Shown: positions 28,102 through 37,112, numbered from the stretch's first letter. The stretch is DNA of 64,000 nucleotides from Butyrivibrio fibrisolvens (GCF_023206215.1 NZ_CP065800.1:2852001-2916000), one strand, 5' to 3'. Notes: generated by a model from the letters alone, not told the origin. Translations and numbers: made by a program.

Positions 28102-28647
28102 TCAGTCCTCTCCTACAAGATGTACAATCTTCTTATCATGCCCAGTTGCAGGTAGGAACTTATCCATGATATCAGAAGTCTTGATCTTCATACTGGAAGT
28201 GCATACGCAAGGGTGACACCCGATATACTCGCCAGTAATAACATCCTCATCTATTAGAAGCGTGACCGCTTTATCCTTATCATTCATAAGTCCCATAACA
28301 CTGACTGCGCCAGGCTCTATATCAAGATACTTAAGCATATCATCCGCATCAGCAAAAGATAATCTGGCAGAGCCTATCTGGCTTGAAAGCTCTTTGGTCT
28401 TAAACTTCTTGTCCCCTGGCATAAGGAGCAGATAAAACCTTGTCTTTTGTCTGTTACAAAGAAACAGATTCTTGCACATCAATGTCCCAAGTGCCTTGTC
28501 AACTTCAAGGCAAGCCTCCATAGTTGTGGCGCTCTCATGGTCTACACGTTTATATTCTATTCCGAGCTTGTCAAGATAGTTATAAACTCGTAGCTCCCTT
28601 TCAAGTCGCCCTTTTTCATCTGCAGGTCTTCCTGTATATAATTCCAT
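28102..28647 (-). CDS. Prolyl-tRNA editing protein ProX/PrdX (YbaK-like deacylase)
   Basis: 181 residues from ATG 28647, chosen for GAGG 9 nt upstream and because family members start MELYTGRPAD. Clears mischarged Ala (or Cys) from tRNA-Pro. Motifs: ESATTMEAC, catalytic lysine region CKNLFLCNRQ, LPGD-like LMPGDKKFKT, PGAVSVMGLMND, and GCHPCVCTSSMKI. Stand-alone form, not the insertion domain of ProRS. Confidence 0.92.
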   Translation of the reverse strand: MELYTGRPADEKGRLERELRVYNYLDKLGIEYKRVDHESATTMEACLEVDKALGTLMCKNLFLCNRQKTRFYLLLMPGDKKFKTKELSSQIGSARLSFADADDMLKYLDIEPGAVSVMGLMNDKDKAVTLLIDEDVITGEYIGCHPCVCTSSMKIKTSDIMDKFLPATGHDKKIVHLVGED

Positions 28648-28851
28648 GTGATAATACCTCTTCTTTTCCACTAAAGCTTCCACAATGCTTGGTTTTTTAT
28701 CTATACTGACATAAATCTATGCTATAGGCACCTATAGTCATAAGCTTGCTACCAACTCAAAAAACTTCCTTGTATTTCCTGATGCTCCGGTACTTATTTT
28801 CCCATCAACAGACATAAGCATGAACAATGTTGTGATTGGTCTATCCATCTA

Positions 28852-29742
28852 TTACCTCTTTCTTACAGGAATCCAAAGTTCACAGAAGAGGTACTCATGC
28901 TCACTATCAAAGTACAGCTCGTAATCAGTCTCTTCAGATGCTTCGTAGCCGGATTGTGGAAGGAACTCTTTATAAAACTGAGACCAAGTTTTAGCTATGC
29001 AGTCTCCATTTTCACCCTTACAATCAAAAACTACATATGTACCAGGATTGACATCCCAGATTTTAAAGCCTGCTTTTTTGATTTCTTCCGGATTGTAATC
29101 GGCAGTATCCTCATCAACGATGATTCCAATCCCATAATCAAAAGTATCAGAGTCTTCAGTAGTTGGTGAGCATAGCCCGTATAGGTCACGCTTTCCATCC
29201 TCCCTAAGCATCCATATAGGAGAAAGCATCTGCTTGGCATTGCACTCTGTCCAGAAATCCGCCACATCATGATTGGCCTCATCATTTATGATTTCTGTTT
29301 TAAAGCTCCTTACCAATGCTATAAATTTCTTCGCTTCTGCCTGTACGATTATGTATTCCATTGTTTTTCCTCCATCTACTGTAATTTTTATTACAAGAGG
29401 ATTGAAAAGTACTAATTTGGCATTACCTTCTCTGGCAGTGCTAGGTGATATGCCATGTAAACGGGTGAAAGCTTTTGTAAAACTTTCCGGAGTATCGTAC
29501 CCATACTTCAGTGCAATATCGGTGATTCTGATATCAGTATCTACTAGTTCACTTCCGGCCAGAGATAATCTTCGATTTCGGATATAAGCATTCGCTGTGA
29601 TTCCTGTTAGGAAGCTGAAAGCTCTATGAAACTCGTAGCTTGAAATGTGCACATGCTTTGCAACATCCTCATAATTGATTTCCTCAAGAAGATGCTCTTC
29701 CATATAGGTAATTGCTTTTTGCAAAGACGATATCCACTCCAT
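28852..29742 (-). CDS. AraC family regulator with GyrI-like effector domain
   Basis: 296 residues. Two helix-turn-helix units in the first 105 residues (NYEDVAKHVHISSYEFHRAF and ITDIALKYGYDTPESFTKAF), then a GyrI-like small-molecule-binding domain (about 130-296) ending in YLFCELWIPV. This architecture is shared with multidrug or stress regulators of the Rob/BmrR-effector kind. GGAGAGG before the ATG. No obvious target gene nearby. Confidence 0.88.
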   Translation of the reverse strand: MEWISSLQKAITYMEEHLLEEINYEDVAKHVHISSYEFHRAFSFLTGITANAYIRNRRLSLAGSELVDTDIRITDIALKYGYDTPESFTKAFTRLHGISPSTAREGNAKLVLFNPLVIKITVDGGKTMEYIIVQAEAKKFIALVRSFKTEIINDEANHDVADFWTECNAKQMLSPIWMLREDGKRDLYGLCSPTTEDSDTFDYGIGIIVDEDTADYNPEEIKKAGFKIWDVNPGTYVVFDCKGENGDCIAKTWSQFYKEFLPQSGYEASEETDYELYFDSEHEYLFCELWIPVRKR

Positions 29743-29812
29743 ACTTTTCCTCTCCTGTGATGCAATTATAGATGGGATGAAAAAATGTTACATTTCCTAC
29801 TTTGCGTAGTTT

Positions 29813-29919
29813 TGTCAGCTATAGTAACAGTTCGAAAAGCCACGATTGAACAAAATCGCTGCGCGATGGCCTGCCTAGGCTGTGTGCAGTGATTTTGTTC
29901 AATTTGAAGTTATCTGACA
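29813..29919. repeat. Intergenic hairpin element
   Basis: ATTGAACAAAATC (29845-29857) and GATTTTGTTCAAT (29891-29903) are perfect complements around a G/C-rich inner region; TGTCAG/CTGACA and shorter pairs extend it outward, overlapping the last codons of the acetyltransferase gene. May end the acetyltransferase transcript. Confidence 0.65.
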
Positions 29920-30452
29920 GACTGCCATTCCTCTTTGGAAAGGCATGTTATGTGTTCCGTTCGGAGAACACCCTCTATGGCACAGGGCACATTATAGGCC
30001 GTATGATGATAATGAAAACCGCACTTCTCCTGAACACGCTTTGACTTTTCATTCCCATCAAAGTAACCACACCATATTTTATTAAGTTTCAGGTTTTCAA
30101 AACCGTAGCGCATCAATTCCCTGACTGCTTCCGGTATCAGTCCTCGTCCCCAATACGGAACTCCGATCCAGTAGCCGATTTCACCTTCTGAATCAGGAAG
30201 GCCAATATTGCTGGCTTTCCCAAACATAAGTCCAATGCTGCCAACAGGCTGGCCTGATTCTTTTAATACTACAGCATAGGTCTCCGGCGCTGAAAGAACT
30301 CTCCGGATTATTTCACGGCTATTCTCTACACTTGTATGAACCGCCCATCCTGCGATTGGTCCCACATCAGGATGACTTGCATATTTAAATAAATTCTCCG
30401 CATCGCTTTCTTCCCACGGTCGGAGGATCAATCTTTTCGTTTCAAGTATCAT
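29910..30452 (-). CDS. GNAT N-acetyltransferase (RimJ/RimL type)
   Basis: 180 residues. Opens [20 protein letters not shown], the RimJ/L pattern, with acetyl-CoA loop region [19 protein letters not shown] (R/Q-x-x-G-x-G/A as WGRGL) and [19 protein letters not shown]. Such enzymes acetylate ribosomal proteins or small amines; substrate unknown. GAGG 6 nt before the ATG. Confidence 0.88.
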   Translation of the reverse strand: MILETKRLILRPWEESDAENLFKYASHPDVGPIAGWAVHTSVENSREIIRRVLSAPETYAVVLKESGQPVGSIGLMFGKASNIGLPDSEGEIGYWIGVPYWGRGLIPEAVRELMRYGFENLKLNKIWCGYFDGNEKSKRVQEKCGFHYHHTAYNVPCAIEGVLRTEHITCLSKEEWQSVR

Positions 30453-30505
30453 GGCATACCTCTCTTACCAACGGCATCTCTGCAAACTGGAAGTTGATAA
30501 TGCAT

Positions 30506-31252
30506 TTAAAAGATTGTTGATATGTTGCCATGCAACAAAATCCGGACAATTCCTATAACAAACAAGTGTACCGGATAGTAGAAATAAAACAGCCACTTCA
30601 TGCCCTTCCACTCACCACGCTTTCCGTTATATTTTGCCAAAATCGGAATCGTGAGGAAAGTAAACATCTGAAGTATTCCATAAGGCTTATCCAAAAACAG
30701 AAAATATACCGAGGCATAGATTGCTGACCATAACACAATATCTCGTGCCTGTGCCTTAAAGTTTCCTCTATGAAGATACAGATAAAAAGGACACATCGCA
30801 GCTATGCTTGACCAATCTGATGGAAAAGCGATTAAACTTATAATAACAGTAAGAATTATTTCCACTGGCGTTGAGACCTTCCCACTGTCATGAATCGCAA
30901 CAATGACAACGGCCCAAGCAAGCGACCATATTACACCTGTCTGGTTAAATATCCCTGTTGACAGTGGAACAAACGGTATCCCAAATGCAAAATCATATGC
31001 AAAATGCGATATAACCGCGAGTATAAACAATCTCGTAATATATTTCTTCCTGTTATGCGTGTAATAACACCCCTCTGCAATAAAAAACCACATAATCGGA
31101 GCAGTAAGCCTGCCAATGATATGAAGAGCATATACATACCAGATATGCTGTGTTCCTGGAAATATCGTCCATACCAAATGATCGATTGTCATTGCGATAA
31201 TAGCGATAAGCTTAATCTGATTAGAATTTAATCCCGTTTTTTTATTCTCCAT
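30506..31252 (-). CDS. TraX family membrane protein
   Basis: 248 residues, about 8 membrane helices. Opens LNSNQIKLIAIIAMTIDHL, with HIIGRLTAPIMWFFIAEGCY and YYPVHLFVI, all typical of TraX (pilin acetylase family) homologues found in Firmicutes genomes outside plasmids. Its ATG is 7 nt after the GAGG carried by leader element copy 4, so that element forms the immediate 5' leader. Confidence 0.9.
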   Translation of the reverse strand: MENKKTGLNSNQIKLIAIIAMTIDHLVWTIFPGTQHIWYVYALHIIGRLTAPIMWFFIAEGCYYTHNRKKYITRLFILAVISHFAYDFAFGIPFVPLSTGIFNQTGVIWSLAWAVVIVAIHDSGKVSTPVEIILTVIISLIAFPSDWSSIAAMCPFYLYLHRGNFKAQARDIVLWSAIYASVYFLFLDKPYGILQMFTFLTIPILAKYNGKRGEWKGMKWLFYFYYPVHLFVIGIVRILLHGNISTIF

Positions 31253-31256
31253 TTTT

Positions 31257-31350
31257 TAACCTCATGTCGCGAGCAAAGCGAGTGACTAATGGTTCAAATT
31301 GATGGAGCTCGCGTCATCAATTTGGGTTTGAAAATGGAACATTTTCAAAC
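31257..31350 (-). repeat. Two-hairpin leader element, copy 4
   Basis: Plus coordinates: hairpin 31326-31350 (GTTTGAAAATG / CATTTTCAAAC), hairpin 31296-31323 (AAATTGATG / CATCAATTT), loop segment CTCGCGTC (31308-31315) facing GTCGCGAG (31266-31273), then the Shine-Dalgarno complement TAACCTCAT. Seven of eight loop positions pair. Directly abuts the TraX start. Confidence 0.88.
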
Positions 31351-31430
31351 TTCAGTCCTTCCAATTTGTTGGTACTATTTTTGCACCATTCAAGAAGCAT
31401 AGTTTCAAAGGATTTCCAAATATTGCATCT

Positions 31431-31806
31431 TTACGACATTTTCATTAAAAATATAAATGCCTTGTGTGATAAATCTGCTATAGGATTATAATGGAAAATC
31501 ATAATAAAACATATACCCAAGGCAATGGTATAACTAACCAATATAGGCCATATCTTATACGTTAATTTTTTTTTTATTCAATAAATCTATAATCAACGGA
31601 ATAATCATTATGATTTCAAAAATAGCGCTAACTATATTATTTATTAACCTTCCCGCTTCTGTATAACATACTGCGTACATAGTACCATCACCAAAATCTA
31701 CCGAAAGTGAAGGTTTCTGAAGATTAAATCCATAAAACAAAGATATAAATATAAAACCATAAATAATAAATAATAATAATTTCTTTCTCATCATGTCCTC
31801 TGGCAA
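31431..31806 (-). pseudogene. Small membrane protein gene interrupted at a run of ten A
   Basis: As written, an 83-residue frame (31555-31806) ends in NKKKINV right after ten T on the plus strand (31566-31575). Reading one base fewer in that run gives a continuous 124-codon gene to TAA at 31431, adding LTYKIWPILVSYTIALG and another helix. So the intact product would have about four membrane segments. No family recognised. Either a frameshifted gene, an assembly error or a phase-variable tract. Confidence 0.6.
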
Positions 31807-31868
31807 TTTGAAGTTATCAAGCTTTTCGCTTATAGAAGAGCCCTACAAATATCGATTTATCTTAACGT

Positions 31869-32359
31869 TTAGTTTCTATCTACCTTATATAAGGTATCAT
31901 ATTCTTCTTCACCTGGTTCTTCCCAAAGAGATTCTAGCTTTCCCATAAGACCTTCATCTAAGTAAAAATCCGATCCTCCATTTCCTTCTTGAACTCTTTT
32001 ATTTCTTTCAGAAATATTTAGCTTCCAGGTTGCATCATCAACACATACATAATGAATCTCACAATCAATCCCTAATTTTTTATAATAATCTCTGACTTCT
32101 TGTCTTTCTGTTTTTGACCATAAGCCTCTTTCAAAAACTACGTTAGCTCCTGCTTGTGCAATTTCTCCAACTTTTTAGTTAAATACTTAATTAACCTTTT
32201 TGAAAAAATATCATAGAATTCCCCTTGCTCATTATTTAGCAAATCATAGGTTGCTTCATCAGGAGATATAATTACAGCATTTAATTCATCTCTTAATTTT
32301 CTTGAATAATAGCTCTTACCACTGCATATTTTTCCACAAAGCAATATTACTTTTCACAT
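31869..32359 (-). pseudogene. P-loop kinase-like (AAA_33 type) gene, disrupted
   Basis: The N-terminal part has Walker A GKICSGKS and the rest VFERGLWSKTERQEVRDYYK plus ISERNKRVQEG, as in small zeta-toxin/kinase-like ATPases. Frame is lost at five T (32172-32176); one more base restores reading to TAA at 31869, 163 codons in all. The ATG with the best ribosome site (AGGAAGG before 32359) is followed at once by TGA, so translation might start at TTG 32344 instead. Two lesions point to real decay, although one could be a sequencing slip. Confidence 0.7.
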
Positions 32360-32381
32360 AGTATCCTTCCTATTGATATAT

Positions 32382-32629
32382 CTATTCTTTATCTGCATAA
32401 TTCATGCTGGGATCTGCATCCGGATCATAATACCCATAATGGCATCTAAAAAAGCCAGGCACTTCTTAGCGTAAGGGATCTGCTCTTCTTTTATGCATAA
32501 CAAAGAAAAATCGTCTCCCCATCTTAAAGAAGATGTCTGAGCCTTGATCAAGCCGGAATCGTATCTTTTTACGCTAGTTATTTTGTAGTCACTCTTAAAT
32601 AATTCTTTTAGTATAGATTTAAAACTCAT
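32382..32629 (-). pseudogene. Hypothetical gene with a frame break near the 3' end
   Basis: Frame from ATG 32629 gives MSFKSILKELFKSDYK onward. At six A on the plus strand (32448-32453) the written frame goes to a nonsense tail; one extra base yields HYGYYDPDADPSMNYADKE and a stop at 32382, 82 residues in total. The acidic tail argues for that version. No family recognised. Confidence 0.45.
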
Positions 32630-32683
32630 ATTTTCGCCTGTTCCAAAACCTGATTTTTTAAACAAACCGGAATTAAAACGTTT

Positions 32684-32950
32684 TTACTCCTGCGCATATA
32701 ATGCTTTTTTTATTTTACCCGCAGTAGTAATAAACTTCTTTGGGTTTATTTCTTCTCCAAACGATTTGTCCATGATAGTTGCTATCATTTTGGCAATATC
32801 TTCAACCGAATCCTTCTCTGTAATCATTTCAGACAGTTGTTTCGAGTAACTATCAAATTCGTCATTTGGTGCATGACAGGCAAGCAGCTCCCAATAATCG
32901 TATTCATCGATATATTTCTTTATAATCTCAAATTTATTTATATTTTGCAC
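32684..32950 (-). CDS. DUF1871-like small protein
   Basis: 88 residues from GTG 32950 with GGGG 6 nt upstream. The block YIDEYDYWELLACHAPNDEF and VEDIAKMIATIMDKSFGE resembles DUF1871, a small family of unknown role often found near SMI1/Imm-type genes. Overlaps the end of a GNAT remnant. Assigned from memory of the pattern only. Confidence 0.5.
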   Translation of the reverse strand: MQNINKFEIIKKYIDEYDYWELLACHAPNDEFDSYSKQLSEMITEKDSVEDIAKMIATIMDKSFGEEINPKKFITTAGKIKKALYAQE

Positions 32951-33038
32951 TTTCAACCCCAAATTTGTTTATTTGCAGAAGAGTTACATCTATCTCAGCA
33001 ATTCTGGCAGCATCATCAATTGTTGCCTCACGAATCAC
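32934..33038 (-). pseudogene. GNAT acetyltransferase remnant (N-terminal 34 codons)
   Basis: GTG 33036-33038 opens VIREATIDDAARIAEIDV, the classic first strand and helix of a GNAT enzyme, but reading ends at TAA 32934 after running into the DUF1871-like gene. Truncated relic. Confidence 0.6.
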
Positions 33039-33058
33039 ATTTTCATCCTCGTAATCTT

Positions 33059-33640
33059 CTATAATTTTTCAAAATTTGTATGTGGCGAAAAACATTCTTT
33101 AAATAGTTTTCGTCCAACATACGGTTTAAACTTCGGATACCGCTCTTTATAATAGTATTCCCAATAACTTGTCATTCTTATATAAGCACATTTTAGAAGT
33201 AAAGGATTATTATGACAGAAATCCTGTATTGCCTGATTGTCCCTATCCTTTATTGTTTCATATAAAAGCTCTACGATCTCAACTACGTATTCAGATGATA
33301 ATCTTAATAGGTATGGCATGAACCATTCTTGCATTCCAGTAGCTAATAATCTTTTAAGGTGCATTTCTCTTATATGGCCATCACAGTGTCTTGTATAGAT
33401 ACAGTCATATATCGCCTTTTCAATATTGTTTAAACTACTGTAAGCATACTCATCATCTTCAAAATACATCCTGTAGGGAAATCGCACTTCACTTCCATCT
33501 GACAAATAATAGATTTCTTTGTCAGAGTTATATCCATCTAATATTCCACAAGAAACATTATTAACAGTCTTTTTACTGATTACAGAAAGCACTTTTAAAT
33601 ATTCCTCATGAAGTTCAATAGGAAATCCTTCTGAAAACAT
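33059..33640 (-). CDS. Hypothetical protein
   Basis: 193 residues, soluble, rich in Tyr and Leu, C-terminal half helical with YPKFKPYVGRKLFKECF at the end. No family recognised. Good reading frame with neighbours' codon use. In the accessory cluster of small genes, possibly an immunity-type protein, but this is only a guess from context. Confidence 0.6.
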   Translation of the reverse strand: MFSEGFPIELHEEYLKVLSVISKKTVNNVSCGILDGYNSDKEIYYLSDGSEVRFPYRMYFEDDEYAYSSLNNIEKAIYDCIYTRHCDGHIREMHLKRLLATGMQEWFMPYLLRLSSEYVVEIVELLYETIKDRDNQAIQDFCHNNPLLLKCAYIRMTSYWEYYYKERYPKFKPYVGRKLFKECFSPHTNFEKL

Positions 33641-33669
33641 TTTGCCTCCATCTCGATCAAAGTGTAAGC

Positions 33670-34134
33670 TTATTTCAATGACAACTCAATTTCAGCAATT
33701 TTATCTGTAATTGTGTTGGTTCTCCCAGTTCTCGTAAAGCCCATACGATAATAAAGTCTTTCTGCATTAACATTGTTCTCAAGAATCCATAATGAAGGGG
33801 GATCTGAACATTGATCAACTGCAAACTGCAGTAATTTCGTTCCATATCCCATTTTTTGCTTTTCCGGGAGAACATAAAGATCCTCAATCAAGCTGTCTGT
33901 TACAGAAACGACACCCACAGGCTCTTCATCTACAAGCATGAAGAACTTGGTTCCTTTGTTAATCTTATCGTGTATGTACTTCTGCTGCCTTTCAGGTGAA
34001 TGTAGTTCTATAAACTCCTGAGTGCAAAAATCTCTATGTGATTCTTTCCACGATATAGAATGAATACTAGCAGCATCCATTATATTTTGTTCGCTTACAC
34101 ATACTATCATTCTATCTGTCAATTCTCTGTTCAT
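33670..34134 (-). CDS. GNAT family acetyltransferase
   Basis: 154 residues. Motif A region EDLYVLPEKQKMGYGTKLLQ (Q-x-x-G-x-G as KMGYG) near 88-107 binds acetyl-CoA; LWILENNVNAERLYYRMGF is the usual motif B. Substrate unknown. Ribosome site at the ATG is weak (AGAAG). Intact, unlike the GNAT remnant at 32934. Confidence 0.82.
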   Translation of the reverse strand: MNRELTDRMIVCVSEQNIMDAASIHSISWKESHRDFCTQEFIELHSPERQQKYIHDKINKGTKFFMLVDEEPVGVVSVTDSLIEDLYVLPEKQKMGYGTKLLQFAVDQCSDPPSLWILENNVNAERLYYRMGFTRTGRTNTITDKIAEIELSLK

Positions 34135-34216
34135 CTTCTGGAATTGCTATTCTAATTGTATACCCTATCTTTAAATCCTCTTATATAATTGTCTTTTGTT
34201 CACCTTTGATCAATAT

Positions 34217-34305
34217 AGGTTAGAATCGCTGTAAGGTCAAACGAAAAAGCAGCTTGAATTATAACAATAACTGCCCTTTCGTTTGATCTTATTGCGATTT
34301 AACCT
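34217..34305. repeat. Intergenic inverted repeat
   Basis: Arms 34217-34252 and 34271-34305 match over about 30 of 35 bases (AGGTTAGAATCGC and GCGATTTAACCT; GGTCAAACGAAA and TTTCGTTTGATC). Stands 20 bp past the stop of the membrane gene at 34325 and may end its transcript. Confidence 0.75.
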
Positions 34306-34324
34306 AAAGAATTTGGCTATTCAT

Positions 34325-35203
34325 TTATGAAATACTATTAGCCATTTCCAATAATCGTAGTGACTTAACTAAAAAGAGCAATGCAAAAATACACATAACT
34401 ACAAATGATAATACTGTCCCTATAAATGCAGGAATCGAAACAGATATGCCTAAAAAATAGCAATATATATTCTGAAGTATTACCATTGGTCCTACACAAA
34501 ACAGTATATATAACAATATTGGAGACATTTTATATCCAAAGTCTATTTTCTTTTGAACAAGTATCGCACATATAATCATGGCAGGGCACAATATTCCCAA
34601 GTCTATCGCATATGTTGATTCTGTTGTAAGGACACCTAATAACTCCCCATAATTATCAGCTATTATGCATGGGACTATCATTGACATCCAAATCCCAATA
34701 GTAACTAGACCTGATATTCCAAGGCATAAACTAATTCCCGGATTTTTGCATTCCTTTGATGATTTTTTTACTACTATCTGCTTAAAATTATTTTCCACTA
34801 ATATAATAGATAAAATAATACTTAATCCAAATCCAAGCACATATAACAAATACAATCTATTCATAGATATACTAAATACAAGGCAGGCAAAATAATAAAC
34901 AAACATCATACTCTGGGCTGTTTTTATAAGATTAGCCCACATTTGCTTTTTCCAAAATATACATAAAGAAATCATAAAAATTCCGCAAAGGATTCCAATC
35001 CAATCAGCCCCCAATCTGCCTGATACCGTTATCAAAGAATTATAGGCATAGATACCTTTTCCATACAATTCGACCTGTTGTCCGTAAATATTATTTACAA
35101 GAATGGATTCTCCTCCATCTAAGTAAAACAATCCGATTATTGCCACCGTAATTGCAATGCATGAAAGGAGTACACATAATACATTTTCCACTCGCTTTTT
35201 CAT
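34325..35203 (-). CDS. Polytopic membrane protein of unknown function
   Basis: 292 residues from ATG 35203 (GAGG 9 nt upstream), about 8 membrane helices, starts MKKRVENVLCVLLSCIAITV. A longer frame reaches into the upstream gene and is unlikely. No family recognised. The conserved gene upstream (35262-35807) is close enough for one transcript. Confidence 0.65.
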   Translation of the reverse strand: MKKRVENVLCVLLSCIAITVAIIGLFYLDGGESILVNNIYGQQVELYGKGIYAYNSLITVSGRLGADWIGILCGIFMISLCIFWKKQMWANLIKTAQSMMFVYYFACLVFSISMNRLYLLYVLGFGLSIILSIILVENNFKQIVVKKSSKECKNPGISLCLGISGLVTIGIWMSMIVPCIIADNYGELLGVLTTESTYAIDLGILCPAMIICAILVQKKIDFGYKMSPILLYILFCVGPMVILQNIYCYFLGISVSIPAFIGTVLSFVVMCIFALLFLVKSLRLLEMANSIS

Positions 35204-35261
35204 AGTTAATATCCTCTTGCCTCGACAAATTCTATAAAGCTTGTCTATCATCCTATATTTA

Positions 35262-35807
35262 TTAACCAGTACAGCCGCTACTAAATATTCCTCTGTCACT
35301 CCACACATGAGCTTCGACGTACCGTTCAGGACCATATTTCCCATCAGGATTCCAGTCCTGCGGAAGGCCATACCTTCCTATCACACCGATTATCTCATCA
35401 TATGTGTAGATTTTCTTTCTGTACTCTTTGCCATCATTGACTCTGCCGCTGAATGTTGGATGAGAATCTCCATAGGTAAAAGAAACTGTGCGAAGATCCA
35501 AGTCATCCGTATCTATGACTATATGATCACAGTCTTCGAACCAGCTCTGTAGCCATGGGCATTCACCAACCACAAGATAATGAGGGGCTTTTCGTTCAAT
35601 GATCCCGCCCTTTTTCAGGAACTCATTTCTTAGTATTTCTTCGAACCGCCTTCTGTCAGCAATATAATTGTCCTGCCTTTTGGCACACATTGTTTCAGGT
35701 TTTTCAGTTTTTATGGTCAGAAGTACCTTTCTAGCTTCTTCCTCGCTTAAATCCGACAGATTTCGAAATGGCCCTGTTTTCTTGTCAAAGTAGTGATATA
35801 AAAGCAT
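35262..35807 (-). CDS. Conserved uncharacterised clostridial protein
   Basis: 181 residues, soluble. Recognisable as a conserved clostridial type with YHYFDKKTGPFRNLSDLSEE at the start, HYLVVGECPWLQSWFED in the middle and FTYGDSHPTFSGRVNDGKEY, YGPERYVEAHVWSD near the end; no named domain. GGAGG before the ATG. It follows the Gx transporter gene by 20 bp. Confidence 0.78.
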   Translation of the reverse strand: MLLYHYFDKKTGPFRNLSDLSEEEARKVLLTIKTEKPETMCAKRQDNYIADRRRFEEILRNEFLKKGGIIERKAPHYLVVGECPWLQSWFEDCDHIVIDTDDLDLRTVSFTYGDSHPTFSGRVNDGKEYRKKIYTYDEIIGVIGRYGLPQDWNPDGKYGPERYVEAHVWSDRGIFSSGCTG

Positions 35808-35827
35808 ATTATTCCTCCATGACTAGC

Positions 35828-36325
35828 TCATCTGAGGATTACCTCCCTCCTGATTCTGGGAATGATATTCTCACTTATGATTCCAATAAGTATACCTGTT
35901 ATAAGGCCGCCAATCATCAAAACCGGAAGATAATACAGGATGCCACTTGTCTTAACAACATATACCGCCACAAGCATCTGCCCTATATTGTGGCTTACGC
36001 CCCCGCATATTGATACTCCCTTTATAGAAAAAAAATCTGCCTTTTTAAAGATGCACATGGCAGCAAAACTGATGATCGCTCCGGCAAGGCTAAATAAAAT
36101 GCCGAACATACTGCCAAACAAAAAACCGGAAACAACAATTCTAAGCACGTTTATAATTAGCGCCTGTTGCCATCCGTATAAATATAATACAATAAGTATT
36201 GCTGCATTAGGAAGTCCAAGCTTCATCCCCGGAATCCCGAAGGCAAAAGGAATCAGAGATTCGACGTATGATAAAATCAGAGCTACGCCGAGAAGTAATC
36301 CAAGATTAGCTGCTCTAGTACGCAT
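35828..36325 (-). CDS. Gx transporter family protein (hpre_diP_synt_I)
   Basis: 165 residues, 5-6 membrane helices. Opens with helix then PFAFGIPGMKLGLPNAAIL, and GGVSHNIGQMLVA, the Gx motifs of this ECF-S-like family once labelled heptaprenyl diphosphate synthase component I. In Clostridia it lies with NusG-domain-II proteins, as here. Likely imports a small molecule; substrate unknown. Confidence 0.9.
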   Translation of the reverse strand: MRTRAANLGLLLGVALILSYVESLIPFAFGIPGMKLGLPNAAILIVLYLYGWQQALIINVLRIVVSGFLFGSMFGILFSLAGAIISFAAMCIFKKADFFSIKGVSICGGVSHNIGQMLVAVYVVKTSGILYYLPVLMIGGLITGILIGIISENIIPRIRREVILR

Positions 36326-36350
36326 TGTGCACCTCTCAATATTATTATCT

Positions 36351-36425
36351 TAGCTTCCCACTTGGATGGGTCAGAGTCCCCAAAGCATTACATGAAGATG
36401 TTGGTCCATCCAAGTGGGAAGTTTG
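36351..36425. repeat. Miniature palindrome made of the outer-arm module
   Basis: GCTTCCCACTTGGATGGGTC at the left returns as GGTCCATCCAAGTGGGAAG at the right, about 75 bp in all. It has the ends of P1 without its inner arms and tip. Lies within an apparent operon (between 36433 and 36325). Confidence 0.8.
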
Positions 36426-36432
36426 ACTTATC

Positions 36433-36666
36433 TTAATACTTATAGCCACAATCTGCTTTTTCAGGTCCTTCTACGCCTGACTCATAATGAGCCCTGAACT
36501 CCATGTTGATATCGCGGATTTCTTTTTTGCCATCAATATAATCCTGATACATCTCAACAAGGCCGGACATGCAGCCATCACATGATCCGTTTATATTGCC
36601 GATCGACTCAGCTACTATCTGTTCTCTTTGCTCTCTTGTTGTGTCTTTAATTAAAATTGAATCCAT
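36433..36666 (-). CDS. Small Cys-containing protein next to NusG-II protein
   Basis: 77 residues from ATG 36666 (GGAGG 6 nt upstream). NGSCDGCMSGLVEMYQDYI has a CxxC, then EIRDINMEFRAHYESG. Proteins of this kind are sometimes labelled as purine biosynthesis (PurH) by transfer, without support in the sequence. Function unknown; operon with NusG-II and Gx genes. Confidence 0.7.
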   Translation of the reverse strand: MDSILIKDTTREQREQIVAESIGNINGSCDGCMSGLVEMYQDYIDGKKEIRDINMEFRAHYESGVEGPEKADCGYKY

Positions 36667-36684
36667 TTTATTCCTCCATGACAA

Positions 36685-37071
36685 TTATTTTGCTATAGTA
36701 TCTACTTCTGCTTCATCAGCGCCTTCTATGGTGATAACCACTTTGTGAGGAAGGCATATGATACTCTGACCGGACTTCGATATGATGCCCTGCGACACGC
36801 ACAGCTTATCTGGGCAGTTGGCATCATCAAGATAACACTCACCATTATCAATAACCAGTATATTCTGTCCGCCGTTCTCAGTCTCGATGGCAACTGTCTG
36901 GTTACTATACAGGTCATATTCCTGAGTAACTACACCATCTACCAGAATCTGCACTTTAGCGCCTTTAACTGCTCCAACAAAATGCAAATACAGGTAGATA
37001 CATCCAGCTACTATAACAAGTCCAGTAACAAGTATCAATTCCGCTTTAGTTTTCTTTTTGTCTTTTCCCAT
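36685..37071 (-). CDS. NusG domain II-containing protein
   Basis: 128 residues: one N-terminal membrane helix (about 11-32) and an outside domain with the NusG-II pattern VQILVDGVVTQEYDL, NGECYLDDANCPDKLC and SIICLPHKVVI. Part of a common clostridial set with the Gx transporter. The two cysteines DANCPDKLC may bind metal or form a disulfide. Confidence 0.9.
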   Translation of the reverse strand: MGKDKKKTKAELILVTGLVIVAGCIYLYLHFVGAVKGAKVQILVDGVVTQEYDLYSNQTVAIETENGGQNILVIDNGECYLDDANCPDKLCVSQGIISKSGQSIICLPHKVVITIEGADEAEVDTIAK

Positions 37072-37112
37072 ATATTATTTTCCTTGCCACCTGTATAGGA
37101 TCAAAAGATATT

